Of a stretch of DNA of 40,000 nucleotides, positions 21,439-31,730 are shown piece by piece. Where the stretch lies: contig NZ_BNAL01000027.1 of assembly GCF_014653275.1 (NCBI RefSeq), positions 1 to 40,000 on the forward strand. The letters are read 5' to 3'. The number at the start of each line of letters is the position of its first letter. The first letter of the stretch is position 1. Below the pieces are notes generated by a model. That model did not search any database. It saw nothing but the letters and a program-made list of their open reading frames with translations, and had not been told where the DNA came from. Position numbers and translations under genes: made by a program. Source of the stretch: Deinococcus piscis (lineage in GTDB: Bacteria > Deinococcota > Deinococci > Deinococcales > Deinococcaceae).

Positions 21439-22116
21439 ATGAGTGAGCCCGCGCAGCCACGATTCCCGTCCCCGGTGCCGGTGGCAGTGGTTATTCCTGC
21501 TTTCAACGAGGAAACCACTGTGGCCGAGGTGGCCCGTGTGGCCCTGGACTTTACGCCTGAAGTGGTGGTGGCCTCGGACGGCAGCTCAGATCTGACCGTA
21601 GCGGCAGCGCAGGCGACGGGCGCAAAGGTGCTGGACCTGCAACCCAACGGCGGCAAGGGCGCGGCCCTGTACGCTGGGCTGCAAGCGGCTCAGGCCGAAT
21701 GGGTGGTTATGCTGGACGCCGACCTGACTGGCCTGACGCCCGAGCACCTGCACAAGCTGACCCGCCCGGTTTTAAGCGGTGAGCTGGACATGACCATCGG
21801 GGTGTTCGAGGGCGGCAAGTTTATGTCGGAGTGGGGCAACCGCCTGACTCCGCAGCTGAGCGGACAGCGGGCCTGCCGCCGCGAGTGGCTGCTGAGCGTG
21901 CCCCGACTGGCACAGGAGCGCTGGCCGGAGCCAGCCATTACCGAGCACCTGGAACGCACCGGCCTGCGCTGGGATTACGTGGAGCTGCCCGATATGGGCC
22001 AGGTGCTCAAGGAAAAAAAGCGTGGGCTGGTCAAGGGCGTGGTGTACCGCACGCGCATGTACGCCGACCTGCTGACCTACCGGGTGCGGCGGCGGCGTGA
22101 CAAGCCTGAGCGCTGA
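21439..22116 (+). CDS. Family 2 glycosyltransferase
   Basis: This has 225 residues with a GT-A fold: VAVVIPAFNEETTVAEV at the start, ASDGSSDLT for the nucleotide pocket, NGGKGAALYAGL, and the DxD-like metal motif in VVMLDADLTGL. There are no membrane segments, so it works at the cytoplasmic side with a nucleotide sugar. It resembles dolichyl-phosphate-type and glucosyl-phosphoglycerate-type GT2 enzymes. The acceptor is unknown. The C-terminal tail is very basic (RVRRRRDKPER) and could hold it to the membrane. Its end carries a 16-bp tandem duplication. Confidence 0.92.
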   Translation: MSEPAQPRFPSPVPVAVVIPAFNEETTVAEVARVALDFTPEVVVASDGSSDLTVAAAQATGAKVLDLQPNGGKGAALYAGLQAAQAEWVVMLDADLTGLTPEHLHKLTRPVLSGELDMTIGVFEGGKFMSEWGNRLTPQLSGQRACRREWLLSVPRLAQERWPEPAITEHLERTGLRWDYVELPDMGQVLKEKKRGLVKGVVYRTRMYADLLTYRVRRRRDKPER

Positions 22117-22130
22117 CAAACCTGAGCGCT
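22099..22130 (+). repeat. 16-bp tandem duplication at a stop codon
   Basis: GACAAGCCTGAGCGCT (22099-22114) and GACAAACCTGAGCGCT (22115-22130) are head-to-tail copies with one difference. The stop codon of the glycosyltransferase gene (22114-22116) lies at the junction. Confidence 0.85.
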
Positions 22131-22231
22131 GAGGTCCAGCATCGCCAGAGCAGGTCAGCGTAGAGCCAGCGAAGCACAGGTCAAGAAACTGTGCAGGTCC
22201 CGGCTGGCAGAGCATGCGGCACAATGTGGCC

Positions 22232-24031
22232 ATGACGAATTTCGATTCTGACACTGCGGCGCAGCGGGGCAGCCCATCTGAGCTGCGTCCCGACGCCCGC
22301 CTGATCGCCCTACACAGCGAGCGCGGCGACGCCCATAGCCGTCTGGAAAGTGCCCTGGCTGCACTGGAAGGTGCCGACTGGGGCATGACCCTGGCCGGCG
22401 AAGCCGCGCTGGCCCAGCAGCTCCGCGCGCTCCTGGGAGCTGGCGTGCTGCGTCTGGACCCCCGCTTGCCGCTACGACGTGACCTGCTGGCAGAAGCCGG
22501 GCTGGCGGCCGCTGGCCTGGAAGGCGACTGGCGCGGCGCAGTGGCGCTCTGGCTGCTCGAACCAGGCGAGGACGACTTGCAGCGGGCCGAGCGGGCGGGT
22601 GTGCCGGTGATTGTGGACGCGGCCCTGGCTCCGGGGGCCCACTGGCTGGCAGCAGGCGCGCAGTACGTGACCTACCACCACGGCGCGGCCCTCACTGGCT
22701 TTGCCGACGGCGAGCTGGCCCTACTGTTCGGCAGTGGCCGCCGCCCAGTGCCTGCTGCGCCCGCCGCCGCCGACCTGACAGCCGCCCTGGCCCTGCGTGA
22801 CGTGGCGACCCTGCCGCTGCGCCTGGCGCGGGCCGCGCAGACCGCCGCCAGCCTAGCGAGCCAGTTGGCGGGCCGGGCGCTGCCAGTTGGCCCGACGGCG
22901 CTGCTGCTGCCTCCCGAAGCCGCAGCCGCGACGGCGGCACCGCTCGGCGGAGTGCTTCCCGCGGCGCGGCCCGTGCAGGGCGGCGTGATCCTGACTCCTG
23001 GCCTGGCGGACACGCGCCAGGTGCGCTCCCTGCTGCGCGGCGAACAAGAACGCCTCCCGGCTCAGGCCACAGAGAGACAAACGGCGAGGGCCATAGAGAG
23101 AACGGACGAGAGGCCGCAGGGAAGCGGGGCCGAGCGGGTGGCCGAACACAGGGCGCAAGACCACAGAACTCCGGCAGCGGCAGAGCTGCCCACGCCCTCC
23201 GGTCAGGAACGCGGCCCGTCCTCACAGGCCGCAGAGCGTCCAGAAACCACAGAGCGTGCGGAAAGCAGGCAAGGCAGCCGACACTTTCAGCGCACTGAGC
23301 GGGTGCGAGAGGACCGCGTCCACCCCGACCAGGGCAAGCGTCACCAACCGCAAAGGCCGCAGAGCTCAGAGCGCCCCCAAAGCACCGCCCAGGGACCGCA
23401 GCACCCCGAGACGCCAGCGGGCCGCAGTGGTGGCCTGGAGCGTGTCGTCTTTGAAGCGCCGCGCACCACAACCAGCGGCGACAACCCCAACACGGAAAAC
23501 CTCGGCGAGCTGCCAGCCAGCAACAAAGGTCACGGCGACAAGAGTCATAGCGACAGGGGCCGCCCTGAACCTCGCCAGCCCTCAGATCACCGGCAGGACC
23601 GCCGCAACCGTAACGGGTCACAGGAATCGGCAGAACGGGCCGAGGCCCATCAAGGCTCCGCTGAACCGAGACCAGAGCAGCCGCAGCAACCCACGCAGAC
23701 TGCAGCTGCCCCCTCTTCCCCGGTAACCGAACCGCTGCAACCTGACCTGCCCACGGCAGCGCAGCCCGGCGGAGCCAAGCCCGACCCCGCTGCCGACCTG
23801 ACTGAGGAGCAAAGCGCCGTGTTCGCCCGCCTGCGCGACTGGCGCAACGCCGAAGCCAGCCGCCAGGAGATCAGCCGCTTTATTGTGGCCAGCAACGCCA
23901 CCCTGGCCGAAATTGCCCGCCGGGTGCCCTACACCGTCGAAGACCTTCAGACCATCAAGGGCATGGGCCCAGCGCGCCTGAGCAAGTACGGTGAAGCCAT
24001 CGTGCAGGTGGTGCGCGGCACTCGCGGCTAA
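22232..24031 (+). CDS. HRDC-domain protein with PLP-enzyme-like N-terminus
   Basis: This has 599 residues in three parts. Residues about 1-270 are Ala/Leu-rich. One stretch (PVIVDAALAPGAHWLAAGA, then QYVTYHHGAALTGFADGE) recalls the active-site region of Cys/Met-metabolism PLP enzymes, but without the lysine that binds PLP. Residues about 275-520 are a charged Arg/Glu/Gln/Pro-rich linker, probably disordered. Residues about 525-599 form an HRDC domain (FARLRDWRNAEAS, ISRFIVASNATLAEIA and IKGMGPARLSKYG), which binds DNA or RNA in RecQ and RNase D proteins. No helicase or nuclease domain is present. The ATG at 22232 follows a CACAAT by 6 nt. It converges on chrA with 8 bp between. Confidence 0.85.
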   Translation: MTNFDSDTAAQRGSPSELRPDARLIALHSERGDAHSRLESALAALEGADWGMTLAGEAALAQQLRALLGAGVLRLDPRLPLRRDLLAEAGLAAAGLEGDWRGAVALWLLEPGEDDLQRAERAGVPVIVDAALAPGAHWLAAGAQYVTYHHGAALTGFADGELALLFGSGRRPVPAAPAAADLTAALALRDVATLPLRLARAAQTAASLASQLAGRALPVGPTALLLPPEAAAATAAPLGGVLPAARPVQGGVILTPGLADTRQVRSLLRGEQERLPAQATERQTARAIERTDERPQGSGAERVAEHRAQDHRTPAAAELPTPSGQERGPSSQAAERPETTERAESRQGSRHFQRTERVREDRVHPDQGKRHQPQRPQSSERPQSTAQGPQHPETPAGRSGGLERVVFEAPRTTTSGDNPNTENLGELPASNKGHGDKSHSDRGRPEPRQPSDHRQDRRNRNGSQESAERAEAHQGSAEPRPEQPQQPTQTAAAPSSPVTEPLQPDLPTAAQPGGAKPDPAADLTEEQSAVFARLRDWRNAEASRQEISRFIVASNATLAEIARRVPYTVEDLQTIKGMGPARLSKYGEAIVQVVRGTRG

Positions 24032-24039
24032 GTCCTCTA

Positions 24040-25209
24040 CTACAGCAGCAACCACCCCGCCCCCGCACAGGCCAGCACCACGGCCCAGGCGGGGGCTTTG
24101 CCAGCACTGAGAAGCGCGTAGGCCAGCAGCGCCAGCGCAAGGTGCAGCGGGCCGGTCACGCCTGCCCTGAACACTGGGTCGTACAGCGCGGCCAGCAGCA
24201 AGCCCACCACGCCAGCATTGAGCCCCAGCAGTGCCCGGCGGGCCCAGTCCTGCGCCGCCAGATGGCTCCAGAACGGCAGCGCTCCCAGCATCAGCAGTGC
24301 GCCCGGCAGAAAAATGCCCAGAGTGGCGATAAGCACTCCCTCCAGGGCCGGCAGCCGGTGCTGCGCCGCACCCAGATAACTGGCAAAAGTAAACAGCGGC
24401 CCCGGCACCGCATTGGCCGCGCCGTAGCCTGCCACGAAGCGTCCATGATCCACCCACGCGGGCACCAACCCCGCTTCCAGCAGCGGCAGCACCACATGCC
24501 CACCGCCAAAGACCAGCGCACCAGCGCGGTAGGTCTGGTCGAGCAGCTCCCAGGCCGGTCCCAGCGGCCTCAGCAGGGGCAGCAGCACCAGCAGCCCAGC
24601 GGCCAACAGCAGCAACCCGGCTCCCGTTCGCGGCGCTGGCCCCAGCTGGAGCGGCTGTGCGGGGGCGGCGGGCGCAGCGAGCGTGGCCCAACCCACTCCC
24701 GCGCACAGCAGCAGGGCCAACACCTGCATGCCTGCGCCCAGACCTGTCCCGCCGAACTGTGCCCCGGCCAGCAGCAGCGTGGCTGTGCCCAGCGCCAGCC
24801 CTGCTTGCACCGCGCCCTGTATCAGGCTGCGCCACATGCTGACCGCCGCGTGCGCCACCACTGCAGCGGCGGCCACCTTGAGCCCCGCCAGCCAGCCCGC
24901 CTCCGGGTCTGGCCACTCCCCCATCCACAGGGCCAAGGCGACCAGCAGCAGCACGCTAGGCAGCGTAAAGCCCGCCCAGGCCAGCAGCGCGCCGGGCAGC
25001 CCAGCCCGCAGATACCCGATGCTGAGGTTCACCTGCGAGCTGGACGGCCCCGGCAGGAACTGTGCCAGCGCGACCAGATCGGCAAACTGCGCTGCACTCA
25101 ACCAGCGGCGACGCTCCACGAACTCGGTCTGAAAGTAGCCAAGGTGAGCCGCTGGCCCCCCGAAACTGGTCAGGCCCAGGCGCAAGAAGACGGTCAGCAG
25201 TTCCCGCAT
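24040..25209 (-). CDS. chrA: Chromate transporter ChrA
   Basis: Inner-membrane protein of the CHR family that exports chromate. It has 389 residues with two homologous halves. The first carries TSFGGPAAHLGYF and LPGPSSSQVNLSIGYLRAG, and the second carries LVFGGGHVVLPLLE and ANAVPGPLFTFASYLG. Around ten hydrophobic helices separated by short loops are visible. This is the full-length two-domain form. The ATG at 25209 has a weak GAGGG nearby and a TAAGCT 9 nt upstream. It is encoded opposite the HRDC gene and diverges from the peroxiredoxin gene. Confidence 0.93.
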   Translation of the reverse strand: MRELLTVFLRLGLTSFGGPAAHLGYFQTEFVERRRWLSAAQFADLVALAQFLPGPSSSQVNLSIGYLRAGLPGALLAWAGFTLPSVLLLVALALWMGEWPDPEAGWLAGLKVAAAAVVAHAAVSMWRSLIQGAVQAGLALGTATLLLAGAQFGGTGLGAGMQVLALLLCAGVGWATLAAPAAPAQPLQLGPAPRTGAGLLLLAAGLLVLLPLLRPLGPAWELLDQTYRAGALVFGGGHVVLPLLEAGLVPAWVDHGRFVAGYGAANAVPGPLFTFASYLGAAQHRLPALEGVLIATLGIFLPGALLMLGALPFWSHLAAQDWARRALLGLNAGVVGLLLAALYDPVFRAGVTGPLHLALALLAYALLSAGKAPAWAVVLACAGAGWLLL

Positions 25210-25326
25210 CTGGCCCTCAGCTTAGAGCAGTTCTCTGCGGCGCAGCTTTGCACAGCCGGATACCCAGAACGATGTCTCACGGTGGGGCTCAATTTAGGGA
25301 GAGTGGCCCGGTAAGCATGTGCTTGA

Positions 25327-25818
25327 ATGGCGGGTGTGATTGTCTCCCCTCAGGCCTTGTTGAACCAGACCGCCCCCGACTTCACGCTGAACGCCGTGCA
25401 GCCGGGTGGGACATGGCAGCCAGTCACCTTGAGCAGTTATGCGGCAGCTGGGCGCTGGACAGTGCTGGTGTTTTATCCGCTGGATTTCAGCCCTGGCTGC
25501 ACCGCTCACGTGCCCGACTACAGCCGCCACGCTGCCGAGTTTGACGCTGCTGGCGCTGACGTGCTGTGCATCAGCCGCGACTCGGTGTATACCCACCGCG
25601 CCTGGACGCGTGAGCTGCGCTTGCAGGTGCCGCTGCTCGCCGACATGAATCTGGCTGTGGCCGCTCAGTATGGCGTGGCGTTGCCAGAAAAGGGCTACGC
25701 TGGGCGCGCCGCCTTCGTGGTGGCCCCGGATGGCCGCGTCCGCTGGCTGCATGTAGAAGAAGACCCCACCGGCCTGACCCTCAGCGCCCGTGAAGTGCTG
25801 GCTCAGCTGCCGGGCTGA
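25327..25818 (+). CDS. Peroxiredoxin (AhpC/TSA family)
   Basis: Thiol peroxidase of 163 residues with a thioredoxin fold. The peroxidatic Cys58 sits in FYPLDFSPGCTAHVPDY, keeping the P-x3-S-x2-C spacing. A second cysteine is at position 81 (DVLCISRDS). The conserved Arg of the active site is probably in GRAAFVV. It resembles BCP/AhpE-type peroxiredoxins more than the classical 2-Cys type. An in-frame TGA ends immediately before the ATG at 25327, so this is the first possible ATG start. No ribosome binding site is obvious. It lies upstream of the Mrp gene with a 129-bp gap. Confidence 0.92.
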   Translation: MAGVIVSPQALLNQTAPDFTLNAVQPGGTWQPVTLSSYAAAGRWTVLVFYPLDFSPGCTAHVPDYSRHAAEFDAAGADVLCISRDSVYTHRAWTRELRLQVPLLADMNLAVAAQYGVALPEKGYAGRAAFVVAPDGRVRWLHVEEDPTGLTLSAREVLAQLPG

Positions 25819-25947
25819 GGCGCGGGATTCTAGGGAGCGCCAAACCAGATTTTTCCGGTTCCAGACGAGGCAAGCCCACAGCTGCGGGCGGTTCACTGTA
25901 ACCCCGCCCCTTGCCAGCCCTGTGAAAACTGCGCTAGAGAGAGCCTT

Positions 25948-27005
<1,058 letters not shown>

Positions 27006-27009
<4 letters not shown>

Positions 27010-27698
27010 CGTTGCCACTCGTCAGCCACCAGAGCGCCCAGCAAAGCGAGCGCACCCGGGACCGCCTGCTGCTGCTGCTCAAGGAACGGGGCATGCAGTG
27101 CGCGGCGCAGCTCAGCGAGCAACTGGGCCTGACCCAGCAGGGCGTGCGCCGGCACCTGCTCCGGCTGACCGAGGACGGCCTGATCGAAGCGAGTCCAGGC
27201 AAGCCGCTGGGCCGTGGGCGGGTGCAGCAGGTGTACCGCCTGACCGAGCAGGGCGAGGCGCGCTTTCCCAAGAGCTACCCCAGCCTATGTGTGGACATCC
27301 TGGAGCATCTGCAAGCCGAATACGGCTCAGACGCTGTCGAACGGGTAATCAGTGCGCGCGCGCAGACCGCAGCGCAGCGAATGCAGACTGAATGGGCACC
27401 GGGGCTGTCGCTGGCTGAGCGGATAGAGGCTGTGGCTCATGGCTTCCGGGAAGCTGGCTACGACTCATACACCGAGGAGAGTGGTGAGTTCTACTACTTG
27501 ACCCACCGCAACTGCCCCCATCTGACCGTGGCCCGGCAGTTTATGGAGCTGTGCCAGAGTGAGCGGGCAATGATCGAGCATCTGCTAGGCACCGAAGTCC
27601 GCAGCGAGACCCGCGCCGCCACCGGAGCTTGCGACTGCCGCTACCGCATCCGCAAAGACGGAGCAGCGCCCGCCCCTATGGGCCGCATGCCACACTGA
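27006..27698 (+). CDS. SufR-like Fe-S transcriptional regulator
   Basis: This has 230 residues. The N-terminal helix-turn-helix (CAAQLSEQLGLTQQGVRRHLL, about 32-52) is of the DeoR/ArsR winged type. The C-terminal part has four cysteines, Cys170, Cys183, Cys209 and Cys211, in C-x12-C then CxC, like the cluster-binding region of SufR, the repressor of suf Fe-S genes. It starts at a TTG (27006) that overlaps the TGA of the Mrp gene, so translation is coupled. The pairing suggests that cluster status is linked to Mrp expression. That is inference. Confidence 0.8.
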
Positions 27699-27708
27699 GG
27701 TGCCTGAA

Positions 27709-28407
27709 ATGCTGCCCCCCTGCGACCCCACTTCCCCTGTTCCAGCCGCCGAGCCTGACCGCCGTGCTGGCGACCCGGCCCACACAGAAACGGGGACCAA
27801 AAGCCCCGCGTCGGCGGACCCCATCAGCTCAGGGGTCATGGATGGCGCTTATAGCCTGGTGGCCTGGCCTCCGCCCCGGCTGGACGGCTGGCTGCGCAAG
27901 CTGCAAGACCAGTTGGGTGTCAGCGGTTTTGGCGTGCCGCACATCAATCTGCGCGCACCTTTTCAGACCGAGCTGAGCCGCCGCGAACTGATTGAGCGCT
28001 TCCGCGATGTGCTGGATGGAGCCAGCTCCTTTGAAGTGAGCATCAAAGGCTTCAAGCGCTACAAGGGCGTCATCTTTCTGGAATGCGAAACCAGCGCCCG
28101 GATGCTGTACCTGCATCTGATGGCACTCAGCGTGGGCCCCTCCACCCGCAGTCCTTACGACGGCGAGTCTTATGCACCGCACCTCACGCTGGCGCTGGGC
28201 GTCCTGCCCTGGGCCGAAGACGACCTGTGGGAACGGGTCACGACGCTGGAGTTGCCGCTGACCCATTTTCAGGTGTCGGCCCTCAGCCTCACCATCGAGG
28301 AAAAGGGCGAATTTCTGGAGTTGCATACCTTTCCGCTGACCGACCCTGCAGCCGGTACGCCACCGCCGCATCAAGCAGATCAGCCGGAGGCAGATCCCCC
28401 CGGCTGA
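27709..28407 (+). CDS. 2H phosphoesterase / 2'-5' RNA ligase-like protein
   Basis: This has 232 residues with two HxT/N-type motifs: VPHINLRAPF and YAPHLTLALGV. Their histidines form the active site of the 2H family, which cleaves or joins 2',3'-cyclic or 2'-5' phosphates. The first 43 residues are Pro/Thr/Asp-rich and not part of the domain. The ATG at 27709 has a GAGGTG 6 nt upstream. A GTG at 27700 and an ATG at 27838 (MDGAYSLVAW) are alternatives. It follows the SufR-like gene by 10 bp and is probably in the same operon. Confidence 0.82.
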   Translation: MLPPCDPTSPVPAAEPDRRAGDPAHTETGTKSPASADPISSGVMDGAYSLVAWPPPRLDGWLRKLQDQLGVSGFGVPHINLRAPFQTELSRRELIERFRDVLDGASSFEVSIKGFKRYKGVIFLECETSARMLYLHLMALSVGPSTRSPYDGESYAPHLTLALGVLPWAEDDLWERVTTLELPLTHFQVSALSLTIEEKGEFLELHTFPLTDPAAGTPPPHQADQPEADPPG

Positions 28408-28547
28408 CCCCAACTCTGTACTTGCTGCTCCTCAGCCCGTTCTGACTCCGGCGCGGGAGACTCTGGCAGTAGCGGACTGCGCTTCATTCCGTAACAGTGC
28501 GCAAAAAGTGCCCACTGCGACTTCAGGCCGCGCAGACCGTCGCCTTA

Positions 28548-29648
<1,101 letters not shown>

Positions 29649-29653
29649 GCCGC

Positions 29654-29659
29654 AGCCTA
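29654..29659 (-). promoter_or_regulatory. Leaderless -10 element of aroF
   Basis: TAGGCT on the minus strand, 5 nt before the ATG at 29648. The spacing is slightly short for the pattern. Confidence 0.5.
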
Positions 29660-29745
29660 GCGAACAGCGGGACTTCTGTAAACCTCAGCGCGAAACCTCA
29701 GGGCACCGAGGCTTCTCTCTGCCTCTCTCCACAGCGCCTCTCTCC

Positions 29746-30966
29746 TCAGCCCAGCCACAGCACTTCTACCTCATCGCCGGCGGCCACCAGCTGAGCAGGG
29801 TCCACCCGCACCAGCACCTGCGCGTCACTCAGCGAGCGCAGCACACCGCTGCTCTGCTTGGGGTACGGCACCACTTCGCCGCCGCGCAGTTCGCCGCGCC
29901 AAAAGGCCGTCTTCTGGCCCGCGTGACCAAACGGTGCCCCAGCCCGCAACCGGGCGGTCCGCAGGCCCTCGCCAGTCAGCGCCGGGCGCACCAGCAGCTC
30001 AAACACCACCAGGCTGCTGACTGGGTTGCCCGGCAGCCCCAGCACGCTCAGGCCGTTCCAGCGTCCCAATAGGGTCGGGCCGCCGGGCCGCAGCCGAATC
30101 TTCCAGAAGGTGACTTCGCCGCGCTCCAGCAGCAGGTCACGCATAAAGTCGTAGCGCCCCATACTGACCCCGCCGCTGGTCAGCAGCAGGTCTGCGCCGC
30201 CCACCGCGTCCAGACGGGCGGCCAGCTCTGCCACATCGTCTGGAGCGCGGCCCAGGTCCAGCACCTCCGCGCCGCAGTCCAGCAATAACCCGCGCAGACC
30301 GTAGCGGTTGGAATCGTACACTTCGCCGGGGGCCAGCGGGGAGCCGGGAGCCTTGAGCTCGTCTCCAGTGCTGAGCAGGGCCACCCGCCAGCGCCGCAGC
30401 ACCGGTAGCTGGGCGTGCCCACCCGCCACGGCCAGCGCCACCCGCGCCGGGGTCAGGCGCGTGCCTGCCGCCAGCAGCTCATCGCCAGGCGCGAAATCAT
30501 CGCCCAAATGGCGCACGTCTGTGGTTCTGGCCGGAGTCAGCAAGCTCACCTCGCCTTCACCGCGAAACTCCAGTTGCTCGACAGGGCAAATGGCATCTGC
30601 GCCCGGTGGCAGGGGCGCGCCCGTATAGATACGCACGCACTCGCCGGGGCCCACCTCTCCAGCAAAAGGCTGCCCAGCGCGGCTCTCACCCACGATTCGG
30701 AGCGTAACCGGAGCCTGTGCGCTGGCGGCCTGTGTATCGGCAGCGCGGGCAGCAATGCCATCCAGAGCGCTTTCGGTAGCGCTGGGGTGGGCCACCTTCG
30801 CCTGAAGCGGTGCAGCCAGCCTACGGCCAAACGCCTCTTCGGGAGCGACCCACTCGGTGCCGGGGCCGGGCAGAGCCGCCCGCACAGCAGCCTGGGCTTC
30901 TTCCAGCGTGACGAACTGCGCAAAGTCTGCGGGCAGCGGAACAGAATCAGCAGGAACAGGGGTCAT
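29746..30966 (-). CDS. moeA: Molybdopterin molybdenumtransferase MoeA
   Basis: Inserts molybdate into adenylylated molybdopterin to finish molybdenum cofactor. It has 406 residues with SALDGIAAR, RIYTGAPLPPGADAI, LLSTGDEL, the TSGGVSMGRYDFM loop and VLGLPGNPVSS, all family landmarks. The ATG at 30966 follows TAGCCT by 7 nt with no ribosome binding site, so the gene is probably leaderless. The other molybdenum cofactor genes are not in the window. Confidence 0.95.
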   Translation of the reverse strand: MTPVPADSVPLPADFAQFVTLEEAQAAVRAALPGPGTEWVAPEEAFGRRLAAPLQAKVAHPSATESALDGIAARAADTQAASAQAPVTLRIVGESRAGQPFAGEVGPGECVRIYTGAPLPPGADAICPVEQLEFRGEGEVSLLTPARTTDVRHLGDDFAPGDELLAAGTRLTPARVALAVAGGHAQLPVLRRWRVALLSTGDELKAPGSPLAPGEVYDSNRYGLRGLLLDCGAEVLDLGRAPDDVAELAARLDAVGGADLLLTSGGVSMGRYDFMRDLLLERGEVTFWKIRLRPGGPTLLGRWNGLSVLGLPGNPVSSLVVFELLVRPALTGEGLRTARLRAGAPFGHAGQKTAFWRGELRGGEVVPYPKQSSGVLRSLSDAQVLVRVDPAQLVAAGDEVEVLWLG

Positions 30967-30973
30967 GAATGCC

Positions 30974-30979
30974 AGGCTA
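30974..30979 (-). promoter_or_regulatory. Leaderless -10 element of moeA
   Basis: TAGCCT on the minus strand, 7 nt before the ATG at 30966. Confidence 0.55.
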
Positions 30980-31106
30980 ACCCTCCGCGTGGCCTCCGGG
31001 GCCAGACCGCCCGTTAGACTGAGACAGCTGCATTCCCGCAGCGCACCCGCGAACTTCCCTTACACGTTTAGTGCCGCCCGCAGCTGGGGGCCAAAAGGAG
31101 CATCAC

Positions 31107-31598
31107 ATGCATATTGCCAAAGACAAAGTGGCCGAAATCGATTACATTCTGCGCGTGGAGGGTGAAATCGTCGACCGCAGCGAAGAGGGCGAACCGCTGA
31201 CCTACCTGCACGGCCACGGCAACATCATCCCCGGCCTGGAAAAAGCGCTGGAAGGCAAGTCGGCTGGCGATCAGGTCAAGGCCACCGTGACCCCCGAAGA
31301 GGGCTACGGCGTGTACGACGAGGAAAACACCGACCAGCTGGACCTGGCCGACTTTGACGACGATGTCGAAGTCGGGGCCACCTACTTCGGTGAGACCGAC
31401 GGCGGCGAACTGGTGCCCTTTACCGTGCTTGGTCTGAGCGGCGACAAGGTCGAAGTGGACTACAACCACATGCTGGCTGGCGAGACCCTGGACTTTGAAG
31501 TGACCGTGCGCAGCGTGCGCGACGCCACCCCCGAGGAACTGGAACACGGCCATGCCCACTTTGACGGCATGGACGACGACATCGACGAAGACGAATAA
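31107..31598 (+). CDS. slyD: SlyD-like FKBP peptidyl-prolyl isomerase
   Basis: Prolyl isomerase and folding helper of 163 residues. The FKBP core is split by an inserted IF (chaperone) domain, as in SlyD: LTYLHGHGNIIPGLEKALEGK, then the insert around residues 72-125, then LDFEVTVRSV. The tail is acidic (DGMDDDIDEDE) instead of the long metal-binding tail of E. coli SlyD, with a single HGHAH group. The ATG at 31107 has a strong AAAGGAG site. A strong terminator follows. Confidence 0.93.
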   Translation: MHIAKDKVAEIDYILRVEGEIVDRSEEGEPLTYLHGHGNIIPGLEKALEGKSAGDQVKATVTPEEGYGVYDEENTDQLDLADFDDDVEVGATYFGETDGGELVPFTVLGLSGDKVEVDYNHMLAGETLDFEVTVRSVRDATPEELEHGHAHFDGMDDDIDEDE

Positions 31599-31625
31599 GC
31601 TGCTCCGGCATTTCAGCCGCCCACG

Positions 31626-31661
31626 CCCCTGTCTCCCCGTACGGAGACGGGGGTTTGTATT
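31626..31661 (+). terminator. Terminator after slyD
   Basis: An 11-bp stem (31626-31636 with 31643-31653, one G-U) with loop CCGTAC, followed by a T-rich run (31654-31661), 27 bp after the slyD stop. Confidence 0.8.
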
Positions 31662-31717
31662 GGCGGGGGCCTCAGTGGAGCAGCTGTGGCCGGCACCCGC
31701 CCTGCGCACAACTGCTC

Positions 31718-31723
31718 TAGACT
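31718..31723 (+). promoter_or_regulatory. Leaderless -10 element of murE
   Basis: TAGACT, 7 nt before the ATG at 31731, with no ribosome binding site. The same hexamer precedes the DsrE-like gene. Confidence 0.65.
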
Positions 31724-31730
31724 GCGGCCC

